Below, piece by piece: positions 34,816 through 44,665 of a stretch of 44,665 bases of DNA. The notes beneath the pieces were generated by a model, which was not told the origin of the DNA, did not search any database, and saw only the letters and a list, made by a program, of their open reading frames with translations. This DNA comes from Elusimicrobiota bacterium (GTDB lineage: Bacteria; Elusimicrobiota; Elusimicrobia; UBA1565; UBA9628). Where the stretch lies: positions 1 through 44,665 of the forward strand of contig JACQJQ010000208.1 of the NCBI GenBank assembly GCA_016204945.1, read 5' to 3'. The translations under genes and the position numbers were made by a program. Each line of letters opens with the position of its first letter. Position 1 is the first letter of the stretch.

Positions 34816-35941
34816 GGGCCGCGTTCGGAGGCGCCTTCTCCGGACGCGTCGTTCTGGTGACCGGGCACACGGGCTTCAAGGGCGCGTGGCTGGCTCTTTG
34901 GCTGCGCGAGCTTGGCGCGAAGGTCGTCGGCTGCGCCCTGCCGCCGGACGCCGAGTCGGGTCTTTTCGAACGGGCGGGCCTCGGGCGCCTCATCGACTCC
35001 CGCTTGGGCGACGTGCGCGACCCCGCGTTTCTCAAGGGAATCCTCGATGAGGCGCGCCCGGAGATCGTCTTCCACCTGGCCGCCCAACCGTTGGTGCGCG
35101 CCTCCTACGAGCGGCCCGCCGAGACCTTCGCCACGAACGTGCTCGGGACCTCGAATCTGCTCGAGGCCGTGCGTCATCAGGATTCCGTGCGCGCCTGCCT
35201 GATCATCACCACGGACAAGTGCTACGAAAACCGCGAGGCGGACCGCGCCTACCGCGAAAGCGATCGCCTCGGAGGCCGCGACCCTTACAGCGCGAGCAAG
35301 GCGTGCGCGGAGCTCGTCGTCTCGGCTTACCGCGACTCGTTTTTCTCCGGCGCGGCCGCCAAGGGGCGCGCCGTCTCGGTGAGCTCGGCTCGCGCCGGCA
35401 ACGTGATCGGCGGCGGCGACTGGGCGCGGGACCGTCTGGTTCCCGATTGCATCCGCGCGCTCGAGGCCGGGCGGCCGATCTCCGTGCGCAATCCGCGCTC
35501 CGTGCGGCCTTGGCAGTTCGTCTTGGAGCCGTTGTCGGGCTACCTGAGCCTCGCCGCGCATCAGCTCGCGGCGTCCGGAAGCGGCGCCGAGGCTTGGAAC
35601 TTCGGCCCGCCGTCCGGGGAGGAGCGCACGGCGGCGCAGATCGCCGAACTCGTCGTGCGCGGCTGGGGTTCAGGACGCTGGACCGCCGCGGACGACTCGG
35701 CGGCTCCGCATGAGGCCGGACTTCTCAAGCTCGACAGCTCCAAGGCTCGAGAGCGGCTCTCCTGGAGGCCGGTTTACGGCGTCGACGAGGCCGTCGCTCG
35801 GACCGTGGCCTGGTACCGGGCGGCCGCCGCCCCCGGCTTCGACGCGCTCGCGTTCACGCGCGGCCAGATCGCGGACTACGCGGAGGCGGCGCGCAGGACG
35901 GGCCTTCCCTGGGCCGGGGAGCGCGCCGCCTCGGGCCTCTC

Positions 35942-35945
<4 letters not shown>
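34812..35945 (+). CDS. rfbG: CDP-glucose 4,6-dehydratase
   Basis: [71 protein letters not shown] start overlapping rfbF stop. Confidence 0.95.
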
Positions 35946-37285
<1,340 letters not shown>

Positions 37286-37286
37286 C

Positions 37287-38117
37287 ATGGCTACCGCCGA
37301 TGACCGCCGCCTTGATCCGAGGACGCTGCGCCGCCATATCGTCCGCATGGCGTCCGCCGGGAACTCCGTCCATTTGGGGTGCGCCTTTTCCGTCGTGGAG
37401 ATCATGGCCGTGCTGTATTCCCGCTTTTTGGCGGCGGGCCCCGACGTGGCCGGCTCCCCGGATCGCGACTACATGATCCTGTCCAAAGGCCACGGCGTCA
37501 TGGCGATGTACGCCTGCTTTCGGGAGATCGGCCGTCTGCCGCAGGAGGCGCTCGATCGTTATTTTTCCGACGGCTCCCTTCTCCACGGGCTTTGCGAATG
37601 GACGGTTCCCGGCTGCGAAGTCACGACCGGCTCGATGGGGCATGGCCTGCCGATCGCCGCGGGTGTCGCGCTCGGCCTCAAGCGCCGGGGCAGGACGGAC
37701 CGGAAGGTCTACTGCCTGGTCGGCGACGGGGAAATGAACGAGGGGCCCATGTGGGAGGCCCTGCTTTTCGCCGCGCACCATCAACTGGACAATCTGATCG
37801 TGATTCTCGATGCGAACGGATTCCAAGCCATGGGCCCGACCTCCGCCGTGCTGAACTTGGAGCCGCTTGCCGCGAAGTTCCGCGGCTTCGGCTTCGAGAC
37901 GCGGGAGTGCGGCGGCCATGACGCGGCCGCGCTGGAAGAAAACATCCGCGCGTTGACGGAGAATAAATCCGGGACCGCGCCCAAGGCGCTGATCGCCCGG
38001 ACCGTCAAGGGAAAGGGCGTGAGCTTCATGGAGGGCAACAACGACTGGCATTACCTGCGCCTCGACGCGGAAACGAAGGCGCGCGCGTTGAGCGAGCTGG
38101 GGGGGGCGGATGCGTAG
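37287..38117 (+). CDS. Transketolase-like, N-terminal (ThDP-binding) subunit
   Basis: LSKGHGVMAMYACF; GSMGHGLPIAAGVALGLK; YCLVGDGEMNEGPMWEALLFAAHHQLDNLIVILDANGFQ. Confidence 0.93.
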   Translation: MATADDRRLDPRTLRRHIVRMASAGNSVHLGCAFSVVEIMAVLYSRFLAAGPDVAGSPDRDYMILSKGHGVMAMYACFREIGRLPQEALDRYFSDGSLLHGLCEWTVPGCEVTTGSMGHGLPIAAGVALGLKRRGRTDRKVYCLVGDGEMNEGPMWEALLFAAHHQLDNLIVILDANGFQAMGPTSAVLNLEPLAAKFRGFGFETRECGGHDAAALEENIRALTENKSGTAPKALIARTVKGKGVSFMEGNNDWHYLRLDAETKARALSELGGADA

Positions 38118-39012
38118 CCTCCTGGCGGATCTGATCGCGCGCGCGGCCGAGCGGGACCCCGATTTCCTGGCGCTCTCCGGCGACCACGGCTACGCGCTCT
38201 TCGATCCCATCCGCAAGGATCGGCCCGGGCAATTCTTGAACGTCGGCGTGATGGAGCAGGCGATGGTCGGGATCGCGGCCGGCCTCTGCAAGCAGGGCTT
38301 CAGGCCGATGCTGTACGGCCTCTCCGCTTTCGTGCCGATCCGCGTCCTCGAGCAGATCAAGCTCGACGTCTGCTTCCCCGGCCTTCCCGTGATTTTCGTG
38401 GGCGACGGGGCGGGGCTCGTCTATTCGACCTTGGGCGCCTCGCACCAGTGCGGGGAGGACGTCGCCGCGCTGCGTCCTCTGCCGAACATCCGGATCTACT
38501 CGCCCTGCGACGCGGAGGAGCTCCGCGCGTGCTGGCGGGAGATCCTGGGCCGGCGCGGCCCGTGCTACCTGCGCGTCGGCAAGAGCGACCGCCCGGCCGT
38601 CCATCAATCCCCGCTCCAAGGCACGGAGCCCCATTTCACGCACCAAGTCGAGAGCTCGAAGACCTGTCTCGTGGCGCACGGCTCGATGGCCGTCGCCGCG
38701 ACCGAGAGGGGGCGCGCGATGCGACTGCCCGTCTTGTCCGTGCCGCGCGTCAAGCCGCTGGGAGACGCGCCCGCGGCGCTTTTGCGTCCGTTTTCGAACA
38801 TCATCGTGCTCGAGGAGCACAGCCGCCACGGCGGCCTGGCTTCGGCCTTGGCCGAGCTTTTTTGCGGGATGCCGCCGCCCGCCCCGCGGATTCGGGCCGT
38901 CGCGCTCGAGGACAAGTTCGCCGCGCGGTGCGGCTCGTACCAGTACGCCCTTTCGGAGCATCGGATGGCCGACCACCAGCTCGAGGCCCGGATCGGGGAG
39001 CTTTTGGACTGA
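38110..39012 (+). CDS. Transketolase-like, C-terminal (pyrimidine) subunit
   Basis: NVGVMEQAMVGIAAGLCKQGFRPMLYGLSAFVPIRVLEQIKLDVCFPGLPVIFVGDGAGLVYSTLGASHQCGEDVAALRPLPN; overlaps partner ORF. Confidence 0.93.
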   Translation: MRSLLADLIARAAERDPDFLALSGDHGYALFDPIRKDRPGQFLNVGVMEQAMVGIAAGLCKQGFRPMLYGLSAFVPIRVLEQIKLDVCFPGLPVIFVGDGAGLVYSTLGASHQCGEDVAALRPLPNIRIYSPCDAEELRACWREILGRRGPCYLRVGKSDRPAVHQSPLQGTEPHFTHQVESSKTCLVAHGSMAVAATERGRAMRLPVLSVPRVKPLGDAPAALLRPFSNIIVLEEHSRHGGLASALAELFCGMPPPAPRIRAVALEDKFAARCGSYQYALSEHRMADHQLEARIGELLD

Positions 39013-39035
39013 TCGTCGAGGAGGGTGCGCGCACC

Positions 39036-39965
39036 ATGAAACTGATCAGCGTCGTCACGCCCTGCTACAACGAGGAGGACAACATACGCGCCCTCCACGA
39101 GCAGATCAAGGCCGAGTTTGCCCGCCTTCCCCGGTACGCCTACGAGCACATCTGCATCGACAACGCCTCGCAGGACCGGACCGTCGAGGTCCTGCGCGAG
39201 CTGGCGCGCTCCGACAAGAACCTCAAGGTCATCGTCAACGCCCGCAATTTCGGCCATATCCGCTCCCCGCACCACGCCATGCTCCAGGCCAAGGGCGACG
39301 CGGTCGTCCTGATGATGAGCGATCTGCAGGACCCGCCCTCGATGCTTCCCCGCTTCATCGAGAAGTGGGAGGAGGGCTACAAGATCGTTCTCGGAATCAA
39401 GACCGAGAGCGACGAGTCCCCGGCGATGTTCTTCGTCCGCAGGCTCTATTACGACCTGATCGGCCGCCTGTCCGAGATCGAGCTCGCCAAGAACAGCACC
39501 GGCTTCGGCCTCTACGACCGCGTCGTGATCGACGTCCTGCGCACCATCGACGATCCCTATCCGTATTTCCGCGGCCTCATCTGCGACATCGGCTTCGAGC
39601 AGGCGCGCATCGAATACCACCAGGCCCGCCGCCGCCGCGGCGTCACGAAGAACAATTTCTACACGCTCTATGACATGGCGATGCTCGGCATCACCAACCA
39701 TTCGAAGATCCCGCTGCGTTTGGCGACGATGCTGGGATTCGTGATGTCGGCGATCAGCTTCGCCATCGGCTTCGCCTACTTGATCGCCAAGCTGGTTTTC
39801 TGGAACCAGTTCCTGCTCGGCACGGCCCCGATCCTGATCGGCCTGTTCCTGTTCGCGTCGATCCAGCTCTTCTTCATCGGCATTCTCGGCGAGTACATCG
39901 GCGCGATCTACACGCAGGTCCATAGGCGTCCCCTGGTCATCGAAAAAGAGCGGATCAATTTCTAA
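39036..39965 (+). CDS. Family 2 glycosyltransferase with two C-terminal TMs (DPM1/ArnC/GtrB-like)
   Basis: ISVVTPCYNEEDNIRALHEQI; MMSDLQDPPSMLPRFIEKWEEGYKIVLGIK; two C-terminal hydrophobic helices; SD GAGGAGG upstream. Confidence 0.93.
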   Translation: MKLISVVTPCYNEEDNIRALHEQIKAEFARLPRYAYEHICIDNASQDRTVEVLRELARSDKNLKVIVNARNFGHIRSPHHAMLQAKGDAVVLMMSDLQDPPSMLPRFIEKWEEGYKIVLGIKTESDESPAMFFVRRLYYDLIGRLSEIELAKNSTGFGLYDRVVIDVLRTIDDPYPYFRGLICDIGFEQARIEYHQARRRRGVTKNNFYTLYDMAMLGITNHSKIPLRLATMLGFVMSAISFAIGFAYLIAKLVFWNQFLLGTAPILIGLFLFASIQLFFIGILGEYIGAIYTQVHRRPLVIEKERINF

Positions 39966-39969
39966 AGGC

Positions 39970-41013
39970 GTGGAACGCTCTCCCTTGGCCGGCGATCTCG
40001 ACGAGATGCTCGAGCGGACGCCCCGGCTGTGGGACGGCCTGCGCGGCGCGCGTCTCTTCATCACGGGCGGCACCGGCTTTTTCGGGACATGGCTGCTGGA
40101 AAGCCTGCTGCACGCCGACCGCGAGCTCGGCCTCGGAGCGAGGGCGCTCGTCCTCACCCGCGACGAGGCTCTTTTCCGCGCCCGCTCGCCGCGGCTGGCC
40201 GCCGATCCGAGGCTCGGCTTCCATCGCGGCGACGTGCGGACGTTCGCGTTCCCTCCGGGCGGCTTCACTCACGTCGTCCACGCCGGGGCGGAGGCGAGCC
40301 TGCGCCTGGACCCGGAGCGATCGGAATTGGCGCGCGACGTGATCGTATCCGGCACGCGGCGAGCGCTCGAGTTCTCCGCGCGGTGCGGCGCGAGGAAATT
40401 CCTGTTCGCCAGCTCCGGCGCCGTGTACGGCCGCCGCAAGCCCGGCGCCGCGCCCGTGGCCGAGAACGACCCGAGCCTCTCCGCCCCCTTGGACGCGCCG
40501 TCGGCATACGGAGAGGGCAAGCGCGCGGCCGAGCGCCTGTGCGAGCGGGCGGCCGAGGGCGCGGTGGACGCGACGATCGCGCGCGGGTTCTCCTTCGTCG
40601 GCCCGCATTTGCCTTTCGACGATCAATTCGCCGTCGGGAGCTTTCTGCGCGACGCCCTGCGAGGCGGCCCCATCGAGGTCCGCGGGGACGGAACGCCGGT
40701 GCGCTCCTACTTGTACGCCTCAGATCTCGCCGCGTGGCTCTGGACGATCCTGCTCCGGGGCCGGCCCGGGCGCTCCTACAACGTCGGCTCGGAGCGCGGC
40801 GTCTCCATCGCCGAGCTGGCCCGGCTCGTGGCCCAGGAAGCGGCTCCCGGCGCCCGGGTCTCGATCGCGGGGCGGCCGACTCCGGGCCTCGCGCCTGAGG
40901 CGCGCCTGCCCGACACATCCCGCGCCCGCGCCGAGCTGGGCCTCTCCGAAACCGTCGGCCTCGAGGAGGCGCTCCGCCGCACGGCCGCCTGGGCGCGCGC
41001 CCGCTCCGTTTGA
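39970..41013 (+). CDS. NAD-dependent epimerase/dehydratase (extended SDR)
   Basis: FITGGTGFFGTWLLESLL; FASSGAVYG; SAYGEGKRAAE (YxxxK); GTG start. Confidence 0.88.
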   Translation: MERSPLAGDLDEMLERTPRLWDGLRGARLFITGGTGFFGTWLLESLLHADRELGLGARALVLTRDEALFRARSPRLAADPRLGFHRGDVRTFAFPPGGFTHVVHAGAEASLRLDPERSELARDVIVSGTRRALEFSARCGARKFLFASSGAVYGRRKPGAAPVAENDPSLSAPLDAPSAYGEGKRAAERLCERAAEGAVDATIARGFSFVGPHLPFDDQFAVGSFLRDALRGGPIEVRGDGTPVRSYLYASDLAAWLWTILLRGRPGRSYNVGSERGVSIAELARLVAQEAAPGARVSIAGRPTPGLAPEARLPDTSRARAELGLSETVGLEEALRRTAAWARARSV

Positions 41014-41038
41014 CCGCCATCAGCGCATAAGTTAAGCT
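41010..41038 (+). promoter_or_regulatory. sigma70-like promoter TTGACC-N17-TAAGCT
   Basis: TTGACC 41010-41015, 17 nt, TAAGCT 41033-41038; ATG at 41048. Confidence 0.55.
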
Positions 41039-41047
41039 GTCGACGCG

Positions 41048-44000
41048 ATGGCCGCGGACCCCAAGGCGCCGCAGAGCGCCGAAGCAAGCGATCCCCGGTT
41101 TTTTTTCCGGGAATTCCTGGCCGCGTCCGCGGTGTGCGGGCTTTTCATCGGCTGGTACTTCCACGCGCCGCTGCTGTCGCGGCAGGTCGCTTTCGGGTCG
41201 CCCGTGACGGAGGTTCTGAAGTACGTCACCGAGGGGCAGTACCAGACTTTTCCGGCCCGCGTCGTGATCGCCAAGTTCATCCGCCGGGGAGTTTTCCCGG
41301 CCTGGACGCCCCACGCCCAGGGGGGGACTCCCCTCATCGGGAAGATGGGGCCGGGCGTATTTTCGCCGTTCAACCTTCCGTATTACCTGTTCTCCGAAAG
41401 TCGCCCGCACTCCCTGGCGATCGCGCTCGGGGCGCTCAAGTTCTACTTCGGATTCATCTTCCTCTACCTTTTCGCGCGGCTTCTCGGCGTCGGCTGGTTC
41501 GGCTCCGTTTTCGCCGCGCTGTCCTTCGTCACCGTCACCCGATTTCACGGCTTCATCGACGGCGGGCTGCCGACGTCGGCGCTCTTCGTTCCGTTGCTGC
41601 TCCTGCTGAGCGAGCTCTACTTTCACGGGAAGCGCAGGCTGTCGCTTCTGCTGCTGCCCTGGGCCTGCGCGCTCGCCTTCTTGGGCGGACATTTCGAGGT
41701 TTCCTTTCTCGCCAACCTGATGGCGGTCGTTTATTTCGCGGCGAGGCTCCGGGGGGCTCCCGCGTCGTCTTTCCCCGGCAAGCTGCGCGACCTGTCGGCT
41801 TTCGCCGGGGCCATGCTCGGCGGGGCCTGCCTTTGCGGCTTCTATCTCATGGCCGGCCAGGAGTACGTCCGCGACAGCTACACGACGGTCTGGCGATCCC
41901 TGCCGGACTACGGCTGGCATTATCATGTGATCGCGAAGCATTTGACCTGGGAGGATTTCCCCGTCGCGTTCTGGGGCGCGGCCCTGGCCCTGCTCTCCGT
42001 CTGGCTCCTGAAGAGCCTGCCGACGTCATGGCGGGAGGGCTCGTGGCGGAGACGGTCGGGCCACTGCGTCCTCGCCGCGGCCGTTCTGGGCGCCGCGATG
42101 GCGCTTCTGGCGAATCTGGGCCTGGACCTTTCGTTTCTCATGATCGGAACCCACGCCCAGGACGGCGGGCTCGTCCTTCGGGCGGCCGACCTCCTGTTCG
42201 TATTCCTGGCTCTCTGGGCTTGGGGGACATCCGAGTCGCCCGCGCTGAGGATACTCGGCTGGCTCATGCTGGCGCTGCTGCTGGTTCGGTTCAAGCTGCC
42301 GCCGCTGACCAACGGGATGATCCAGCTCCCTTTCTTCAAGACGTTCAACAATAACGACTACCACTTCACGTTCGACGCGGCGGCGGGGGTGTTGTGCGGG
42401 GCGGCCTTCGACCGCCTGCGCCTATTGTTCAGGGAGGACGGCGCCCGGCGGCGCGCAGCCGCGGGCCTGGCGTTCGGGTTCCTCGGCGTTCTCCTCGCGG
42501 CGGTCGCCGCGGCGGGACCTCTCGAGGGCCTGGCCGCGCGGAGTTTTTCGACCGGCGTCGTCCTTCCTCCGCGAAGCTCGGGCCCGACCCCGCCGCCCGG
42601 CGGCATCATGGGTCCGGAGCGGGTCAGAACCTTTTCCCGTTCCAGGACGTTCGCGGGCTGGGTCCCGAGCTATCCTCCGGCGTCCTCGATCCGCGTGGGC
42701 TTTTTGGAAAACGACCAATTATCCGGCGCCGTCGAGGCGAAGCGGCAGCTGCCGTGCGCGTCCGGCCGGTGCTATTTCAACGCCGAGATGCTTCTGCCCG
42801 CCCCTCCCGCCGACGCCACGACGGCGGCTGTCGTCGATTACGGCCCGGGTCGGCAGCTGGCTTATTACGGCCCGATCGTGAGCGCCATGCGGCTCGGGCA
42901 CGGCCGCTGGGCGGAGGCGGTCTTGGCGGCGATCGTCGCCCTTTTCGCGCTCGTTTTTTGGCTGCCTCCGCGTCTTCTGGGCGTTTTATACCTGGGATTG
43001 GTCGCGGCCTGGTGCCAGCCCATAGCGACCGCGGCCTGGCCCGCGGACGAGGCGAGCTACAGCCTTCCGGGGGCGGACAAGATCAAGGAGGACCCGGAGC
43101 TTTTTCGCGTCGGCGGATTCGACCTTAAATTTCTTCACGCGGACTTTCTCAATATGTACGGGTTGTCCGATTTCCGAACGGGCGGGGATAATCTGGACGT
43201 CTTCAGCATGATCGAGTTCTCCAGGCTGTGCTACAACTTCCTGGGCAACCGCGGAGACCTGAAGTCGATGGATTTAGGTCTGCGCCTGCTGGGTTTAGCC
43301 AACGTGCGCTATCTGCTCAGCCCGTCCGCCGAGGCCGTGGAGCACCCCGGCCTTGAGGCCGTGTATCAAGGCCGGGACATGCGGGTCTATCGCAATAGGC
43401 GGGCGATGCCCCGCGCCGTTTTTTTCGATCAATATATCCACATCCCGCTGAAGGCCGGTGACCTGGCCAAGCCGGATGTGGAAAGCCGCATCCTGGGCGG
43501 CATTTTGGGCGCGGTGGCGCAGGGGGCTTTGGATCCCGCCCGCACCGTGCTGCTCCATGATCTGCCCGCTCCGGCCGCCGCCGCGGCGGAGCCCGCCCGG
43601 AGTTCCGCGGCGTCGGTCATCGTCCGGGAGTATGAAGCCGACCGGGTGCTTCTCGACGTGGACGCTCCGCATCCCGGATTCGTTTTTTTGAGCGACAACC
43701 ATTTTCCGGGCTGGCGGGCCTTCGTCGACGGGCGGCCCGCGGCCATCCTGAGAAGCTGGATTTCCTTCCGGGCCGTTGCGGTTCCGGGCGGGAAGTCCGT
43801 CGTGGAATTCTTCTACCGCCCCGTTTTCGCGGGCCTGCCGCTGCTGGTCAGCGTCCTGTCCTGCGGCGCCTGGTTCGTTCTTTTTCTTCGGTATCGGGAT
43901 GAGCCGGCCGCGCCGGCGCCGTCTCGGAAAGCCTCCGCGGCGGCGCCCAAAGCGCCTTCTCCGGCGCCGGAGGCGGGAGAATGCGCCCGGATGACGCGGC

Positions 44001-44182
44001 TCCTGTGCCTGGCGCTGATCGTCCCCGTGCTGCTTTTCTGGCTTGTTTGGGCGGGATTCGTCTACCGGGGGGCCGGCGTCAACCGCGCCGCCCGCCTGTC
44101 CTTGGCCGCGGGGCTTGTTTTTTGGGGCCATTCCCTCCGCCGCCGCGCGAATGCCCTGGAATTGCCCGCCGGGAAACGCTAG
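41048..44182 (+). CDS. YfhO-like large polytopic membrane protein (GT-C-like)
   Basis: Multi-pass N-terminal half; FPAWTPHAQGGTPLIGKMGPGVFSPFNLPYYLF; C-terminal FLSDNHFPGWRAFVDGRPAAILRSWISFRAVAVPGGKSVVEFFYRP. Confidence 0.82.
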   Translation: MAADPKAPQSAEASDPRFFFREFLAASAVCGLFIGWYFHAPLLSRQVAFGSPVTEVLKYVTEGQYQTFPARVVIAKFIRRGVFPAWTPHAQGGTPLIGKMGPGVFSPFNLPYYLFSESRPHSLAIALGALKFYFGFIFLYLFARLLGVGWFGSVFAALSFVTVTRFHGFIDGGLPTSALFVPLLLLLSELYFHGKRRLSLLLLPWACALAFLGGHFEVSFLANLMAVVYFAARLRGAPASSFPGKLRDLSAFAGAMLGGACLCGFYLMAGQEYVRDSYTTVWRSLPDYGWHYHVIAKHLTWEDFPVAFWGAALALLSVWLLKSLPTSWREGSWRRRSGHCVLAAAVLGAAMALLANLGLDLSFLMIGTHAQDGGLVLRAADLLFVFLALWAWGTSESPALRILGWLMLALLLVRFKLPPLTNGMIQLPFFKTFNNNDYHFTFDAAAGVLCGAAFDRLRLLFREDGARRRAAAGLAFGFLGVLLAAVAAAGPLEGLAARSFSTGVVLPPRSSGPTPPPGGIMGPERVRTFSRSRTFAGWVPSYPPASSIRVGFLENDQLSGAVEAKRQLPCASGRCYFNAEMLLPAPPADATTAAVVDYGPGRQLAYYGPIVSAMRLGHGRWAEAVLAAIVALFALVFWLPPRLLGVLYLGLVAAWCQPIATAAWPADEASYSLPGADKIKEDPELFRVGGFDLKFLHADFLNMYGLSDFRTGGDNLDVFSMIEFSRLCYNFLGNRGDLKSMDLGLRLLGLANVRYLLSPSAEAVEHPGLEAVYQGRDMRVYRNRRAMPRAVFFDQYIHIPLKAGDLAKPDVESRILGGILGAVAQGALDPARTVLLHDLPAPAAAAAEPARSSAASVIVREYEADRVLLDVDAPHPGFVFLSDNHFPGWRAFVDGRPAAILRSWISFRAVAVPGGKSVVEFFYRPVFAGLPLLVSVLSCGAWFVLFLRYRDEPAAPAPSRKASAAAPKAPSPAPEAGECARMTRLLCLALIVPVLLFWLVWAGFVYRGAGVNRAARLSLAAGLVFWGHSLRRRANALELPAGKR

Positions 44183-44194
44183 AATTCCGACGGA

Positions 44195-44665
44195 ATGAAG
44201 CGCGCGGATGTCGTCTTTTCCGGCATGCGTCCGACCGGCCGCCTCCACCTGGGAAACCACTGGGGGGCGCTCAAGAACTGGGTCGCCCTGCAGGCCCGGT
44301 GCGACTGCTTTTTCTCGGTCGCCGATTGGCATATGCTCACGACCGGCTACGGCGACACCTCCAAGCTCCGAGAGAACGTCCGGGAGATGGTCCACGACTG
44401 GCTCGCGGCCGGGCTCGATCCCAAGACCTCCGTGATCTTCAGGCAGTCCGACGTGCCCGAGCACGCCGAGCTGTCCTTGATGCTGGGCATGGTGACTCCG
44501 CTGGGCTGGCTCGAGAACAATCCGACTTGGAAGGAGCAGTTGCAGGAACTCGCAAAAACGAAGCATGAACAGGTTTCCGCAGGCGCGGCCAAGGCCGCGA
44601 CGGCCGTCGCGGCGAAGGGCGTCGCCGCCGCCCAGCAGGAACTTCGCACGTACGGATTCCTCGGC
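44195..44665 (+). CDS. trpS: Tryptophanyl-tRNA synthetase (3' truncated by window end)
   Basis: VVFSGMRPTGRLHLGNHWGALKNWV (HLGN = HIGH-type signature); FFSVADWHMLTT; MLGMVTPLGWLENNPTWKEQLQEL...TYGFLG. Confidence 0.93.
   Translation, partial: MKRADVVFSGMRPTGRLHLGNHWGALKNWVALQARCDCFFSVADWHMLTTGYGDTSKLRENVREMVHDWLAAGLDPKTSVIFRQSDVPEHAELSLMLGMVTPLGWLENNPTWKEQLQELAKTKHEQVSAGAAKAATAVAAKGVAAAQQELRTYGFLG

Noticed and set aside
38604-40268. 554-aa minus-strand ORF
   Set aside because: Antisense across transketolase/GT2/SDR genes; no coherent domain

Overview
A high-GC bacterial chromosomal segment (taxon not determinable from the window alone; probably a MAG or draft contig), densely coded on both strands. 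There is no CRISPR array, IS element, prophage or rRNA that I can support. Main contents: (a) a likely envelope-signalling operon (truncated Ser/Thr kinase, periplasmic-TPR/TM/kinase protein, secreted HExxH protein, small lipoprotein, oligopeptide-type SBP); (b) a complete tmRNA (ssrA) with readable tag ANTQLAWATA, followed after only 8 nt by two tandem GGDEF proteins; (c) housekeeping genes sppA, nnrE, PPIase, tilS, queG, greA, birA-like, nadC, DUF502-like, uvrB, CCA-adding enzyme and trpS; (d) a Phd/YefM-RelE-like toxin-antitoxin pair; (e) receiver-only response regulator-fixC-fixX; (f) a POTRA-less Omp85-like barrel with a His-rich mini-protein; (g) a CDP-3,6-dideoxyhexose-type surface sugar cluster (rfbF-rfbG-rfbH plus a split transketolase, GT2, SDR epimerase and YfhO-like membrane protein). 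The most interesting signals are: many genes whose -10-like hexamer sits 5-11 nt before the start codon (probable leaderless transcripts); the tmRNA/diguanylate-cyclase junction, where 3' maturation of a non-CCA-encoded tmRNA would itself generate a near-leaderless mRNA; the atypical tmRNA tag; and the pairing of rfbFGH with a split transketolase, which suggests a two-carbon-branched dideoxy sugar. All functional calls come from reading motifs in the sequence and provided translations; no database search was run.
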